Assembly: GCA_025024175.1 (NCBI GenBank)
Contig: QCXZ01000003.1
Location: forward strand, 16,202,392-16,266,391
From: Rhyzopertha dominica
Lineage: Eukaryota > Arthropoda > Insecta > Coleoptera > Bostrichidae
DNA length: 64,000 nt
Direction: 5' to 3'
A model generated the notes under the pieces. The model was not told the origin of the DNA and did not search any database. It saw only the letters and a program-made list of their open reading frames with translations. Positions 22,219 through 35,806 of the stretch are shown here, piece by piece (position 1 is the stretch's first letter; each line of letters begins with the position of its first letter). The position numbers were made by a program, and so were the translations under genes.

Positions 22219-22372
22219 TTACAGTACCGCAATAGACCGCCATGTTTATAAGGGATGTGGAACCAAATCTTTAAAGTTATAGGTTTAACGGTTTGTTTTC
22301 CTCGCTTTTATAAACATTTAAATTTCCCGCCACCATTTTGCCCTAAAGTGGCGGTGTATTGTGGTACCGTAA
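22219..22372. mobile_element. Short TIR element (MITE)
   Basis: The ends TTACAGTACCGCAATAGACC and, in reverse complement, TTACGGTACCACAATACACC form inverted repeats of about 27 bp. A second internal pairing is GTTTATAAG/CTTTTATAAAC. It lies in a TATA context on both sides. 154 bp, no coding capacity. Confidence 0.7.
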
Positions 22373-24380
22373 TATATCTATGACTGTAGGTCTACCACAA
22401 AGAAATTATATATTTATCTACATTTAATTCAATATTGCTCTAAAATATGCTCGTTAGAATTTTTGCTTACTTGTTTACAGATTTTGTTCGAACATTTATT
22501 TCCTAGTCGCCAAGACAGGTATAGGAGAGTTATAATTTTCAAATTCTTAGAATGACAATTTAAGTACGCAATGAATTTTTTAAAGTGCAACTTATGATTC
22601 TCAATTTAGTCGTGAATAAAAACATTTATTATTACTGTTCGACAGTGGGATGTGCTATTAAAGATAATACACCTGTTAACATTTCTTTAAAAACATTAAA
22701 TATATAACGCAAGAGTTTTTTCTAGTTTTGATAGATCCTTAATGAAGCTTTTCGTCTCATAGTTATTGTAAAAAAAAACATAATTCAAAAATTTTGTTGC
22801 AATAAGTCCACAACTTTGCTCATAGATGACTATTTCTGCTATTTTCATCAAGTACCAAATTGTTAGTGTTACCTACACTTAATGATTAATAGGAACGAAC
22901 GAATGTGCAATAATTACGTATTGTATTGTATACTGTATTTGCAGCGAACTAGAAGGCAGGCTAAGACTTTGCCATTTGTATTCTGGCTGGCAAAGTTAAT
23001 ACTTCAACCCATATTTAACACTATTCCTACCAAAGACGTCCTTGGTATTATAAGTCAGACCCTCAAAACATATTTTTAGCCAGGAGCCCTGTAAAGTGTT
23101 TATTTCCGACGCTGTCTATAGACAGGGAGGATAATACAGAGAAAATGCCAAGTTAAAATAGAAAACGAATTGCCACAAACGTGCGCGTCACAGAGCACTT
23201 GATAAAAACCGATAACTGGCGATTTGGGTTGACTCAGCAACGTTATAATGTAGATCGTTAGTCTACTGAAGAAAGCAAGCCTCAGTTGGTCACTTATTGA
23301 GTCTCTTTGGACCTATTTGCGCACAAAATCCCATATGGCTAGTGACTGCATAAATCGAGGCACATATTATTGAGCTTCAGTACGCACTTAAACATCTACA
23401 CAAGGGTACATATGTGGCGCTTCGCCTCCAAGGTATAGTTCTTAAATTTGTATACTACGGAAATGTTTCTTTTTCGTATTAAACTAAAATTTGGTGTAGA
23501 ACTTACCATGAGGTTATGTCAATAGAGCAAAACGTCAAATATTAATCAAAAATTACGAAATAGTCTACAAAGCAGACCCTAATTTCGTTTTAGAAAAAGA
23601 TAACCATTGCTTACTTGATCTGTTTTTTATGAACGCCCATTACTCTGCTTAAGTTATAATATTATCAAAGTCGGTTAAAACAACACACTTCTTTTATGAG
23701 CGGAAAACATTTTTTGGGAAAGCTAGAGGTAATTTTAGAGGGAAGAAGTTCTGATTAGTAAGGTCTATACTGAAGCATTTTATTTGGGCAACGCTCATCT
23801 TTTTGCTATGAAATTTTAAATAAATATATAAATTATAGCGGTCAAGACTCTTTAAGACAAAATATCCAGATTAATCTGCCTTCCTGCAGTATAAAAATGT
23901 AGCCATGTTCTTCCACCACACACTCCATATTGTGTATTTTTGTGGAACTAGCAGCATTTGCTTGGTTCCATGATAAAATGCATTTTAATAGTATGTGGTA
24001 TTTGCTGATAGCTGATATTAATGTAATTATATTGGTAGATATCGATACCTGTATGTAAAGTATATCGCTGAAACCAGGATTGAACCCAGACTCCTGGACT
24101 TGGTCAAAGCGTACTATTAACTATCAAATTTGATATATAGGAGACTTCTAATATACTTTACTATAAAATTTTAGAAATACGATTAGCTCGGATTTAAACA
24201 CCATTTAATGGAACCTGTTACGATAATTCGATTCTTTGGTAGCAGCTATTATAATATTATTTTTCACCCACATGTTAATGTGTATAATTATATAGCTGTC
24301 GCTACCTGTATGTAATTATAATATTGTAAAATTTTCAGGATACTCTTGACGTTTTGCTCTGACTGGTATTCGAGCCCATA
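22373..24380. other. No gene; possible tRNA-derived relic at about 24060-24130
   Basis: The minus strand near 24075-24130 has AATAGTACGC, an anticodon-arm-like stretch and GGGTTCAATCCTGG, a good Pol III B-box (GGTTCRANYCY). Near 24350-24380 a plus-strand GGTATTCGAGCCCATACC looks like a second T-arm. Neither folds into a full tRNA by eye, so old tRNA-derived SINE fragments are the best guess. The remainder is featureless. Confidence 0.3.
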
Positions 24381-24852
24381 CCTACCAGTAGGTCTGGGCA
24401 AACAATCGATTTGTTGCGAATCGATTTTTCGATTCAGAGAAAAAAACGAATCGAAACAACGAATCGAACGATCGAATTGAATTGAATCACAGCATCAAAT
24501 TGAATGAAAACCTCGAATTGAATTCAAACTAAATAAAAAATAAAGTTAAATAAAAAAGGCGGGTGCAATGTAAATTCTAATTTTAATCAAATTTAGTGCA
24601 AATAATGTCAATTGGCACGTATTATGAAAATCATACTGCATGTGATTCAGCGAATTCGATTCGATTCGATTCAGCCGCTTAGATTCGTTTCCAATCCATG
24701 CAGCAGACTCAATCCGATTATAATCGATTCGGTCGATTCGAATCGATTTAAACGATTCGAATCGGTGTTTAGATCAATTGATTAAAATCGATTTTTTTAT
24801 TGAATCTAATATCGATTCGCCACCTTCTGAATCGCACAGGGCTACCCACCAG
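24381..24852. mobile_element. hAT-type MITE with GATTCGATTCG-rich interior
   Basis: The body 24389-24844 has ends TAGGTCTGGGC and, in reverse complement, TAGCCCTGTGC. Eight-bp flanks CCTACCAG (24381-24388) and CCCACCAG (24845-24852) differ at one base, the 8-bp duplication of hAT transposases. The interior is filled with variants of CGATTCGATT, a self-complementary pattern. There is no ORF of note. Confidence 0.75.
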
Positions 24853-27800
24853 AATAAATGACTGTAAACGCTCAAATTTCCTTTCTAATCTCTTAGATTA
24901 CTTTCAATAAAGAAACAAACAGCGATGGATTGCAAGTGCCGAAAAAATGTAGAATAATCAACAATGCTTGAAGTCGGTCTAGTCTGGATGACAGCGAAAG
25001 TATCAACAACCTTGTAAAGCTTGAAAACATAGAACGTGCTCTCACATGGGTTGTTCACATACAATTTTATTCCATTCAAAACGTATCGTAGCCGCAAGTA
25101 GAATGGCAATTGTAAAATTAAATGGGTATCGGAAAAGTGAGAGTGGAATCCACTTACGGTGTGAAAGGAAATAAAAGGACCGGAAATACCAGTGCGTGCA
25201 CAGCCCATAAAATTCCTTCCGTTGCGAGCGCTGGTCCTCCGTGCGTCAACAATTCGGAATACCTTAACGACACATTTTCCAATTAAGAAGGACACACAGG
25301 GCCGGCAGCACTAATGCTTGCTTTCATTTCCCGTTTTATTTACAGTTTGATGTAATTTATTTTTCTTTGCCGTCGCCAACCCGCTTTCCATTAGCTGTAA
25401 AACGGGAGAGCTGAAATCACTCTGAGGAACTGTTTTCAGCAACTCTCAGTTTTGTAATTTACAAACTTCAACGAGCTGGCTTTACTTTCTGCGGTAGCCA
25501 GCTGCCTTGTAACTAAAATGTTTCCTCAAAAAACAACGCCACGTTTATGCTCGCACATAAAACTTCCGAGCACGACGCAAAGCAGCGAATTAAATGCGAG
25601 TGGGACTAAGTTGCTTTCTGGATTAGACGAGGTATACACGGGGATTATTCCATTCGTACATTAAAAACTGTTTTCCAGAATCTGCAGCATTTCAATTTAT
25701 GCTGGCGGTAAAATGAAAATAGCTTTACCTGAAATGGATTCTTGCGCCTCTAAATACAAAAAAACAAACTACTAGGACAGATTAGTGACATGTATTAGTT
25801 TGATCTAGTAGACGCACACTTTATCATAAACAATGTGTTGTATAAGACAAATACAATACAAATGAAACCAATACCACGACTGCTACCATACCAGCAGCGG
25901 GAATGTACAATGCCGGTTTTCTTCCACAGCGCAAACAAAACGCAAAACACAACCAAAGTAAACCTTAATACACTTAAGCTTACAAGTCACTAGCTACTAG
26001 ATACTATAGCCTAGGCAATTTGCATTTCAAGTTCTTTTATAAAATGTCAACCGAAGTAGGTGCCCTGAAAAGCGTAAAATTTTTATTCTAAAATATTCTA
26101 TGTACAGTGAAGTGAGCTAACTCATAAGACACTCAAGAAATGAAGAATGTAGTTCCATTCCATTCCGTCCGTTCGTCCGTTGATAATGAGATTTCAGCTC
26201 CTAAGCATCAGATTAACCTCAAGTTTTCGCTACATGGTAGCTTATAATCTGTATACGCGTGGCCAAACAGCTTTTTCACTAGGGAACTGACCCTATAGTA
26301 AAATATCCATTTTCGTACAAAATTTGATATATGGCTTAACAGCTGTCGTTGAATTGCGATTTTGATGCGTAATATGATGGTGCATGTGAAATATGGATTA
26401 AGTATGTGGAGGACATGCACCAAGTTACCTAAAGTATGATATTAAATACTGATCTTGATTAATTATTTATTCTTCGATAAAGGAATCACCTGAGGTATTT
26501 TCATAGTTTCGGAACTACTTTAGTATTCTAACAGAAACTCCGAATATGAGTAAGAGCTGAAATGAGTACGGTAATATATATTTAATCATCTTCAATCCGA
26601 ACCCTTCAGCTCTGTGCATAGCTGCTTTCTCATTTTTAATAGCTGTGAAGTTACAATTTTTAAGGTCTTTCTAATGACGATAGTGACAAAATCTCCTTAG
26701 TTTTGTAATACTTTCTGTATGTTTTGTTTTTATTGTCAACTTTACATTGCCGGTTAAGTATGATCGTTTCTTTTTAGGTGGACACATCTTTCGCTGTACT
26801 ATGTGGGTTGTTTTGCAAAAATCGGTAATGTATCATCTAGCGGTGGCTTTACGAGCTACGGGGTAGATTGGTACGTTCGGTTAGGACACAGACCTGTATT
26901 GCCGATCGCCCAGTGAGCGCTTGACCTCAATGGAACAGCCCAACGAAAAAATTATTTAGAATGAATTAGCACCTCATCTACTAGGTACTTAAGATAAACG
27001 TGTCCATGCAAAACTTACGGGACTATCGAAGTTACAGTTACCATGAATTTTTTTTGTGCGAAAGTTCACAAAGGTGCACAGAAGTTAAAAAAATCAAGAA
27101 TGATATACTGAGTAATTTTATGTTCATAGTCGAATACTATAGAATATGAGCATATAATATGGAGCATTTCGAAGATCAGTGGTTTTTAAATTGATCAAAG
27201 CTCTTGTGTTGCCCACATATATGAGTTCAAACTATGTTTGGCTTAAGATGAAACCAAGTACCATATTCAGAAACTCGCGAGTATTTGGATAATCTGCTTA
27301 ATAAAATTGATACTTAAGTCACCATCAAAAACCAATAGAAACTACTTTGTATCCTCAAGTTTTAGAACGTAAGTGCAGGTGACCTAAATGTTCAGACTTT
27401 TTGTAGATCCCAACTCAGTTACCTTCCATTTAATTTTGTGTCTAAAAAACAATAAATTCCACCGTCCCATAGATTTTATATACCTAGTAACAATTTGGTA
27501 ATTTTGGTAATTCAGGGAGAAAACCCGGATATGCCCTAGAATTAGATGCACCTAACGCATCTATTACAAAATAACGCATGGTATAACGTACAATGAAGTG
27601 CTGCAGTTGGATGAGGTGGATACAAACGAGATACCTTTAAATCACTGGCGTACTGCGTTGTTTGAATCTAATCGATTTACCTTTCTTAGATTCTATAATA
27701 AAAACAAACAGCCAGTTGTCGACTTAATTGAAGGAACGGCTAGGGCTATTATACAAGCTGGTTAGCGGTAAAAATCTCGTTACCCACTCGATAGACACGC

Positions 27801-30800
27801 TAAGCTCTCTACTTTCAGGTAGATTCTGTGATATGTTTATTACTTTGCAAAAAAAAAACTGAAAAACTGTTGCATACGGCTTCATAACCGATAGCGAACT
27901 TCAAATTTGTTGTAGAATTAAAAGCCAATGTAAAGTGATATTTGCCTCCCTCAACTTATCTTTCTCTCAGCGATTAAGAATTTCCTAGCGGCGATAATGA
28001 ACTCTTAAAATTAATTAATTTGCTCTCCCCAATACTTGTACATAAATTAGCTTACTTAGAGATCTCCGCAGAGTTGGATTCTGACGGTCCCCTTGTTGGG
28101 CAAGCGATTTAGAGTTGTCGCAAACAAAAACAATTTTCATTACAGGGTAACCAAAAAGTTCGAAGAGCAGAGCAAATAGTTCAGTGTTCCAGCCTGTAAA
28201 GGAAGATGAAGCACGTCGGGACTTTGTTTTTCCGTCTGACCGTTTGTGCAGCGTCACCGGGGAACGGTATCTAAATTTAGCAGAAAATTCGTTTAACATA
28301 AAGGAAGGGAAAACAAACTACGAGCGTTTCAGTCCATCGCAACCGATTGTTATTTCTTCTACGGTGGCAGTGTGTATTTTCTGGCTCCTTTTCGCAGTAT
28401 TTCACTTTGGGCCTGACGGACGACAGTCTGTTTGCAGTGTTTTATCGGACCTTAATTCAAACCGCGCTCTGTGGAACGTTAATGAAATGTTTTCCTGTGA
28501 GTAATTACACTCCGCGTTTTTAATACGTACGGAAAAAGTAGTATTTAATCGGGGGAGTTTTTAGCTTTTCGACTCGAGGGCAGAAGCATAGCGAAGCTGG
28601 ACTGTCGGCCAACGCACTGGTTTATTTGCCTTTGCCACAAAGTGCTGTTTTGCCTTTTTGTTCACGACTGATTGCCGCAAATCATGAAATGCCAACGTAT
28701 ATGTTCTCGTATTAGCATTTGTGCGGTTCAAAGGCCCAATTAGCTTTGCTTGCTAAAGCTGCAGGTTGAATGAGGCCTGCCTCCCACAATAAATTATAGA
28801 CTGAGTTTAGTTCAAGAATGTTTGCCTTTGAAGATGTATATAGTACCCGAAAAACGACCACGTAAAGACTGGATGTGGGATATGGATACGCATACTCAGG
28901 ATAGGGCTTAGACGTTTATCGTTCCCCTTTAAAGAGCTGTATGCCAAATGTTCATGAAAATATTTGAAGGAACTGTAAGGGTATTTACAGGATTACCATA
29001 AATAATACAATTACAAGATAAAAATATTAATAAAGTAGTAAAAAATGTAAAATATCTGTTTATCGTTTTGGTTTAGTTGTTTCCGGAGAAAAACAACGGC
29101 CTCTGGTCGCAAAAAAACCGAATTGGGGGCAACCGATAAATACCAAGGGGAAAAATACTGATATATTTAAAATTAAAGATAAACAATAACACCCCGTTCA
29201 TCGATATTCCTGAGCTCTCATGGGATAGATATCTGTCAGATACAACCAACCCTAAACAAGAAATAATTCAATTCAATGGTTAATTGTTGTAGCTCTGCTT
29301 AAAGCATCCAACCAGAACCAGAGTAATACCCTCTTTTTAGCACGTGATCTTTATCCAAAGAATTTTCGGCAACGTGTGCCTTGAATGGAGTCATAATGGG
29401 GTACATACCTGGATGAACAAATCTGCATAAATTAGTGATTATCTGACAGCCAAGATACGTTCAAGACCTGCTCGAACATTCTTATTTTCAATTTGATTAA
29501 TTGCATTTTATGAAATTGCAAATATACATACAGGGCTTCTATAAATGATTCATGCAATGCATTTCTGAATTCTTTGTGCCGCCTTTTTCTAACTAGCACG
29601 GCGATCAGCCGATCACTCGACATCAATAAGCACGATAATACTGCCACAACCTCATAAATACGGTACATAACTTAAAAGATATGGGAAACGTGTCATAGCT
29701 CCGAAGTGAGGGCCTTCTGCAATCCACAAAACACTACACAATATGTTGAAAATATATATAATGACAATACAACAACAGTTGACAAGTATATGTCGAAGCA
29801 ATAGTTGTGTTCACTTTCCTGAGAGGCGATTTAATAAATAATAATAATATATAGATTAGTTATCTGTCCTATCACGTGACCGTAAACGTGCTGTGACATC
29901 CTATTAGTCTGTTAGACTATTGCTGTTTCTGTCTCTTCACTCAACAATAATTTACATCGATGCGGTGTTGCAAATTTTAAGACTTATTAAGAGTAAAACT
30001 TCTATAATAAATCTTAGGAGGAGCAAGAGAATCATTGAACACCGATGTCAAGCACCGTTGTCCGCCAGGGCAACAGTTGATGGCCCTGAGGCAAGCTGAG
30101 GCTGCTTGTTTAGAACCATTCGAATAAAAACCAGCAACCTGTCTAGACATCTCAAGAGGTTTCAACAATCGATACAATTGATTGTTTTCATTGGAGAGGT
30201 ATCAAGTCTAATTATGACTATTGAAAGCCAGTAAAGTTGTACTGTGATTGACCGAAAGGTGTTTTTAGCCTGCCGGAATAGTTAAATTTACTGCTAAGAA
30301 TTATAATAAATGGCACGAGGAAGTTTTCTAACCTACAATTTGTAACAGCTAAATTGTGGTGGTGCCATCCTAATTACAAAAGAAGTACACACACTGAGAT
30401 AGGGAAGCAGATTGACATTGACTGCGCAGGCTGTCAAATTTGCGGAAAATAATTAAATTTGTAAAGCCATGTCTGATAGTGATTGGACAGACCTAATTGT
30501 CAGTTATAATATCATAAAAGATTGAGAATAAATTGAAAATATTTCGACAAAACTTCGAGAACTGTTGCCTACGGCTCTCGTGGCTATTGCCAAATGGCAA
30601 CAGTAAGTTCGAAGAGTCCCAGAGAATTATTTTCTAATCACTCTCGTGTGGTATTCGATAGATTATTTTTTGACGTAACAAGCAGAAACACTGTTTCAAT
30701 ATTATTCATCGATAAAGATGTATTAATTTTGTCACACTCATTTTTAGTAGAGTTTGATGACAGACGTCAAACCAACAATTTTTGGTAGCCATGGAAAACC

Positions 30801-33432
30801 TACCTTAAATCATTCCAGCGAGAATTTGCTCTTGTGAAAATTACCACTATAATAGCGTTTTAATTCGTTTAAAATGACATAATTCCGAAAATGAATTTTT
30901 AATTGGTTTTTAGAAACGTCAAAAAATAATCTATATTATTGTTCTGTAGCTTCGTACACGCAAATTATTACTATTACTTGTCTTTAAAAGAAGAATAGAA
31001 CCATAAATTGTTAGACAAGACGGCACAAAGAAGTCAGGAATCAACGCCGCCTGCGTTGCATTAATCATTTACGGAAACCCTTTATTAATCAGTCACTCTG
31101 GAAAATTTATTACTTACCTTTTGCCGTGCTTGTTTTTTACATTTGCATTGTCTGGCAACATTGCATCTATGCCAGGTGTTTCTGCGTGCGTGTGCTGCGG
31201 TTTGCTTCAATGCTAATGCTATGCATATGCTTTTGTCATTTTAATAACAGACAAAACGGATTAACCAAACCAGTTCGAACACAAACGGGTACACACAAGT
31301 TTAACAATTAACGCACGTTTAACATTCCGTTTGGAATAGTTGTAACGAGCTGCTACAACGAAGATGGCCGTGTTTACTGTATTATGACGTGCTTCACCCT
31401 TTAAAGCAAGTACCGGGCGGTTGCACGCACGTAACATTGCGCAGTTGTATGATAATGTGCATACAAAATTTTTTAATATATAAAAGTAGAAGGCAATAAC
31501 GTACAAAAAAAATAATAAAATAAAAATAGTTATCTACCTAATTGTCGCGACATAGTTATGTAAATACGTTGACGACCGTTTTCTCTTAATCTAAAACTTT
31601 CGAAACTTCAGACATTTCTGCAAGAATTAACAATAAAGTCGCAGGTCGCTTAGACGTTAAGATTTTGTACAGCAACACAACAAAATTGTCATGTATTGTG
31701 AATCACAAGCTTTATATTTTGAGATGGGGACGCAGTTTAACCAAGAAAGGTCTAAAGTATTGTGAAAACTAAAAAAACACTCTTATTATAGTAGAATGTC
31801 AGTAGCAACGCGACATTAATTTCGATGCCATCTTTATTTTTGAGTACTTTTGTGTAAATGAATTTATCGCGCACAATAAATCTATAAATTTATTACAATA
31901 AATGATCTATATCCACCCCTAGATTCAAGAAATACTAGCAAAAATCTTCCTAATCTTTCAATTTAGTACACTCAGCATAGTGGAACTTGTTTGAACCCTG
32001 TATAAGTAACCTTTCTGCTAACATCGTTTGCAGTGGGTGTTGCTTGCAGTACTCTGGAGTACACTCGTCTAGGTATCCACTGCTAATTATAACATGCCAC
32101 TTTCGCAACAGATTACCTTTTTAGAAGCAGGTGTCTGAATTGAAAAAATGTAATTATAATTTAAACCAAATACCGAACACATTTAAAAAAATGTCTTGCA
32201 GGTCTGAAGATGGCATAAACCGAAACGGCCGTAGTCAAAAATTATAATAGATAATAGTTTAGAGAACCATACTGTGAAACACCCGCGCAACATATCTCCT
32301 ACTTTGCATGCAGCACATCGTAAACCGCGGTTTGTCTAATAAAGTTCCAAAATACGTTCTCGTATTCAGAACACATTTTATCGGAAAATTTTAGCTGGAA
32401 GTTAGTACGAGTAGAAATATTAAGATAAAAATGAATAAAACACGGTTAATTCCAAAAGAAGGCACAGCTGTATCTCAAGTGACATATCCCATTTTTATAA
32501 ATAGCAAGCACTTGAGAAACTATACAATTTCATATTTGACGATAACAATGCCGGGTACGTAGACGTATTCGATCAAATTGTGCGAATGTGACGTCCCTGA
32601 CGGGTCTCTCGCAATTTCGTAATTTTTCTGGAACAACATTTTTCATCTCCGCAAATAAAATTTGTCATAAAGTTGTTCGCACTGCTACCAAAGAAATGAA
32701 ATGAAACACTCACAAAAACCATTTCGTGTACAGATTGACGTCGGAAAATTGTTTCCTACTGCACGATTCAAATCTGCCGTTGGCAGTGAAACGTTCACGT
32801 CCTTTCATTCCAAACGAAATTGCACGTCACCTGCTTGCAAAGTGACAAACACAACTTATTCGGTAAGTTGGCGGTTGCATGGCACCTGCGATGGATCGAC
32901 CACATCGACTTGCTTGCCTGTGGCATCTCTAAAATATTCATTTATTGTCTCTTAGATAACAGGTTTTAAAATACATTAAACTAGAAGCACGAATTGCCTG
33001 TTTTAAAATTCAAGTAGCTAAGTAAAGTTGCAATAGTTTCTGCTAGTAGGTCATTAACTTTAAAATTTTAAGCTTATTGAGTGCTAGTTTTTGCTGTTAA
33101 TTATAGTTGCGGAGCTAAATTTCGAAATACAGTTGTTTCTACCATAAATTAATATTTAGTAGTACAAATCTTAAAAACTGGAAGTAATGTTACTAGAGCT
33201 TTTTACTCATTATGTGCTGCGTTGCCTGTCTTGCCTAAACCTTGAAATAAATAATCCGTTTTTCTTGTTTCCTTCCCTAACAGCAACGTTTTTTTCGCTT
33301 CATGACATTCCTGTACATCTAAAGCGAGTTGGGTATTACATGGCCACGTTCCTCAATATTTGTTAATTTTACTTTTGACTTATCTGATGTAATCGATTCT
33401 TTTGTTAGTTATGTTTCGTTTGAGATTTGATA
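24853..33432. other. Long stretch with no recognisable gene
   Basis: Mostly AT-rich. GC-richer islands stand at about 25380-25620 and 28180-28720. The second has overlapping ORFs on both strands (28184-28504 plus, 106 codons) of unknown nature. A small hairpin is formed by ACTTCGAGAACTGTTGCC near 30550 and its imperfect complement near 30600-30620. A plus-strand ORF at 32701-32955 (84 codons) contains a splice-donor-like CGGTAAGTTGG at about 32860. I cannot assign any exon. Confidence 0.45.
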
Positions 33433-33778
33433 CTTGATTACAGAGGCGTCCTTTGGGGGTGCCAACTGGGGCATCCGCCCTAGGTCCCGCGTCACAGTCA
33501 GCTCAAATATGCAGGGCCTCTGCAACATTGTAATGTACCGTAGCTCAGAGTTAAGTGAATACTTTGGCCAATAATACGGTGTGGTGGATTTCTTTGGAAA
33601 CCAGTTTTCATAAACCAGAACTTCTTACTCAATATTTACTTTTAGAAGCCTTAAATTTTCGAAATCTACACCAGTACGATATTTCCTAGCTCCGGAGGGG
33701 GGGGGGGGGCTTCGTCTCCCGACCCCCCCCCCCCCGCCCGGGGCCCACCATACTATTAGGGCCGCCTCTGCTTGGTTA
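33433..33778. mobile_element. hAT-type MITE with long G and C runs
   Basis: The body 33441-33770 starts CAGAGGCG and ends CGCCTCTG. The flanks CTTGATTA and CTTGGTTA are an 8-bp target duplication with one mismatch. The interior holds a run of about 13 G near 33696 and a broken run of C near 33723, which can pair as a hairpin. Confidence 0.8.
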
Positions 33779-33899
33779 CGAGCTGCGCTGAAGCTGACTG
33801 CTTAGTGGTTAAAAGCATACTGCCCAATTCTTCGAATAAACACAGTAGCATCAGAACTATGCACATCTTAAGAGTCTGAGGACGCAGTGCTGCTTGTTC

Positions 33900-34650
33900 T
33901 ACAGTAATACCTCATATATTTATATAGGTTTCTTGTACTTATCTTCGGCTTGTAATTTATACTACTTTCCTTCGTTCTTTCCTATACAACTCTCGTACTG
34001 CTGCTGCCAATCGACCTTTTTTAATCTACAAATGCCAAATAAAATATTTTTTCTTACCCTCGTTTTGAAGAGCTACTCAATATAAGTACTTGGTTTAGTC
34101 ATTTTCTCCTCTACTTCTAAACCCATTTTGTTCTCTTGCAAACGTCTCTCCATCTTTTTCTAAGTGTTACATCTGACAGTCTTTTATACATTATTGCTGT
34201 AACGGTAAGTTAATCTCAATATATGTAGTATCCTCATTGTTCTTTATCCTCTTTTTATGTATCGATACAATGATGTCCATTATTCAGTCCGCTAGTACTT
34301 CTCCTGTGTTGCATGCCATCGCTCCCTGTTTAATTATTTAATCGTGCCCTGTCGCCTATAATTTCTTGCTGATCTGCATGTTCATTCTTACAACCTTCTC
34401 TTACATCATATCGGCTTATTCTTCTAATAATCCTCTGCCTACTGAATACTTATACTTATCATACTATCATGTTATACTTATCACTTTGCTTTCGTCTGTA
34501 TTACCCACAGTTTATTTCTTAATACGTTTGTTACATAATCCTTCTCTTTCCTTTAGGACTGCTATCATGCCGAATTGTTTGCTCAAATATCTCCCTATAA
34601 TGCTTTTTTGCAAACTATTTTGATCTTCTAGAAGAAAGCTGTTATTTTTC
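33900..34650 (-). pseudogene. Decayed LINE reverse transcriptase
   Basis: The minus strand is purine-rich and, from about 34310 down, reads EVLADxIMDIIVSIHKKRIK, then INLPLQ, then FAREQNGFRSRGEND near 34125. This parallels the LINE RT series W..GIIVPIYKKGD, YRGITLL and EEQ.GFR.GRSTID. Further down YFIWHL and LYRKERRKV fit the FIDLEKAFD region. The catalytic YADD block is not visible. Several stops break the frame. The clade cannot be decided. Confidence 0.55.
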
Positions 34651-35355
34651 ATTTTTATCATGTATGCCAGTCAGCCTGTAAAATGGCAAACCAAGTTTCT
34701 TTGAGTATTTTTTGTAACATAAGGGCCGTGTTTTAAAAAGGAAGGGTTTGACATGGAATATTCCAAACAGTAACTGTAAGTTTTATTTGCGGGCATCTTG
34801 CTTTGGTCTAGGCATTTCCAAGAAAGAAACGAGGATAATTCTATGAAGTAAAAGAACCGCTAAGGGGATTTTTTGTTTTTAGAACTCTGGAAATGTCCAA
34901 ACAATTGACAGAGTGATGTTTTAGCCGGAAAAAAGCCATTTACAGGTGGCCTAGGTAATGATCCGTCATGCACAAGGGAACTAAATTTTTGATAAGAGAA
35001 ATTTACCCGATAAAACGTTTAAGGCAGTTTAATTTATTGGTTTCAGATAAACGCTTACCTAGGAAATCTAAGTAAAATTAATTACAAAATTATAGACAGA
35101 TGGGGTTTCTCATAAATGGTACATTTTTGACATAACGTCAATTCCAAGTTGGAGGAACCACGAGCTAGTTAGTTCTATTTATAGAAAATAACTAGCTTCA
35201 CATCATCTACGGGAGGAGGCTATGTAAAATAAAGTATAATTTGACAATTAACTAAAAGAGTGGTGGAATTTTGCTAACCGTGGTGAAGATGTAATTTCGT
35301 ATTGTCATTCTCTTGCAACTGTAACATAAATTTCGGGTAAGTGAACCACGCGAAA

Positions 35356-35806
35356 TTAGGCTTTTTAAGATTACGTCATCCAACATGGCATCCAGGGGAC
35401 ACGCAGCGCGCATGGGACGCGCCTACGAAACCGTGGAAACGGACACGTGGCTGATAGAGTTGGGTCGTTCTTGACCAAGTCGTTCAAATTGAATGACTTA
35501 TGCCTTGATTCTTCTCACAGCTAATGAATCAACGTCGTTCGTGCGTCGGTCATGGTTGACGGTTGGCTGGCTGGCTACTGTTGCGGGACACATGTTGCAG
35601 CTGTCAGCTGTCTTTAAGCAGGTCTAACAACTCAGTAATTCGTTCTCGGTAATGATTCTTGAACGACTTGAATGATCCGAATCTATGCGAAAGATGAACG
35701 ATTTTAATTGAATCGAATGTCCCAACCTCTAGTGACTGACGTTGACACTAAGTAATGAGGTTTCTATGACAGCGCGTTCAAAAGTCACGTGTTCTAAAAA
35801 GCCTAA
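35356..35806. mobile_element. Possible outer TIR element interrupted by a hAT MITE
   Basis: TTAGGCTTTTTAAGATTACG at 35356 and the reverse complement TTAGGCTTTTTAGAACACGT ending at 35806 are similar inverted ends about 165 bp apart once the nested MITE is removed. I could not settle a target duplication. Confidence 0.4.
35447..35739. mobile_element. hAT-type MITE
   Basis: The body 35455-35731 has ends TAGAGTTGGG and, in reverse complement, TAGAGGTTGGG. The flanks GTGGCTGA (35447-35454) and GTGACTGA (35732-35739) are an 8-bp duplication with one mismatch. The interior repeats TCGTTC/GAACGA and related motifs near both ends. Confidence 0.78.
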
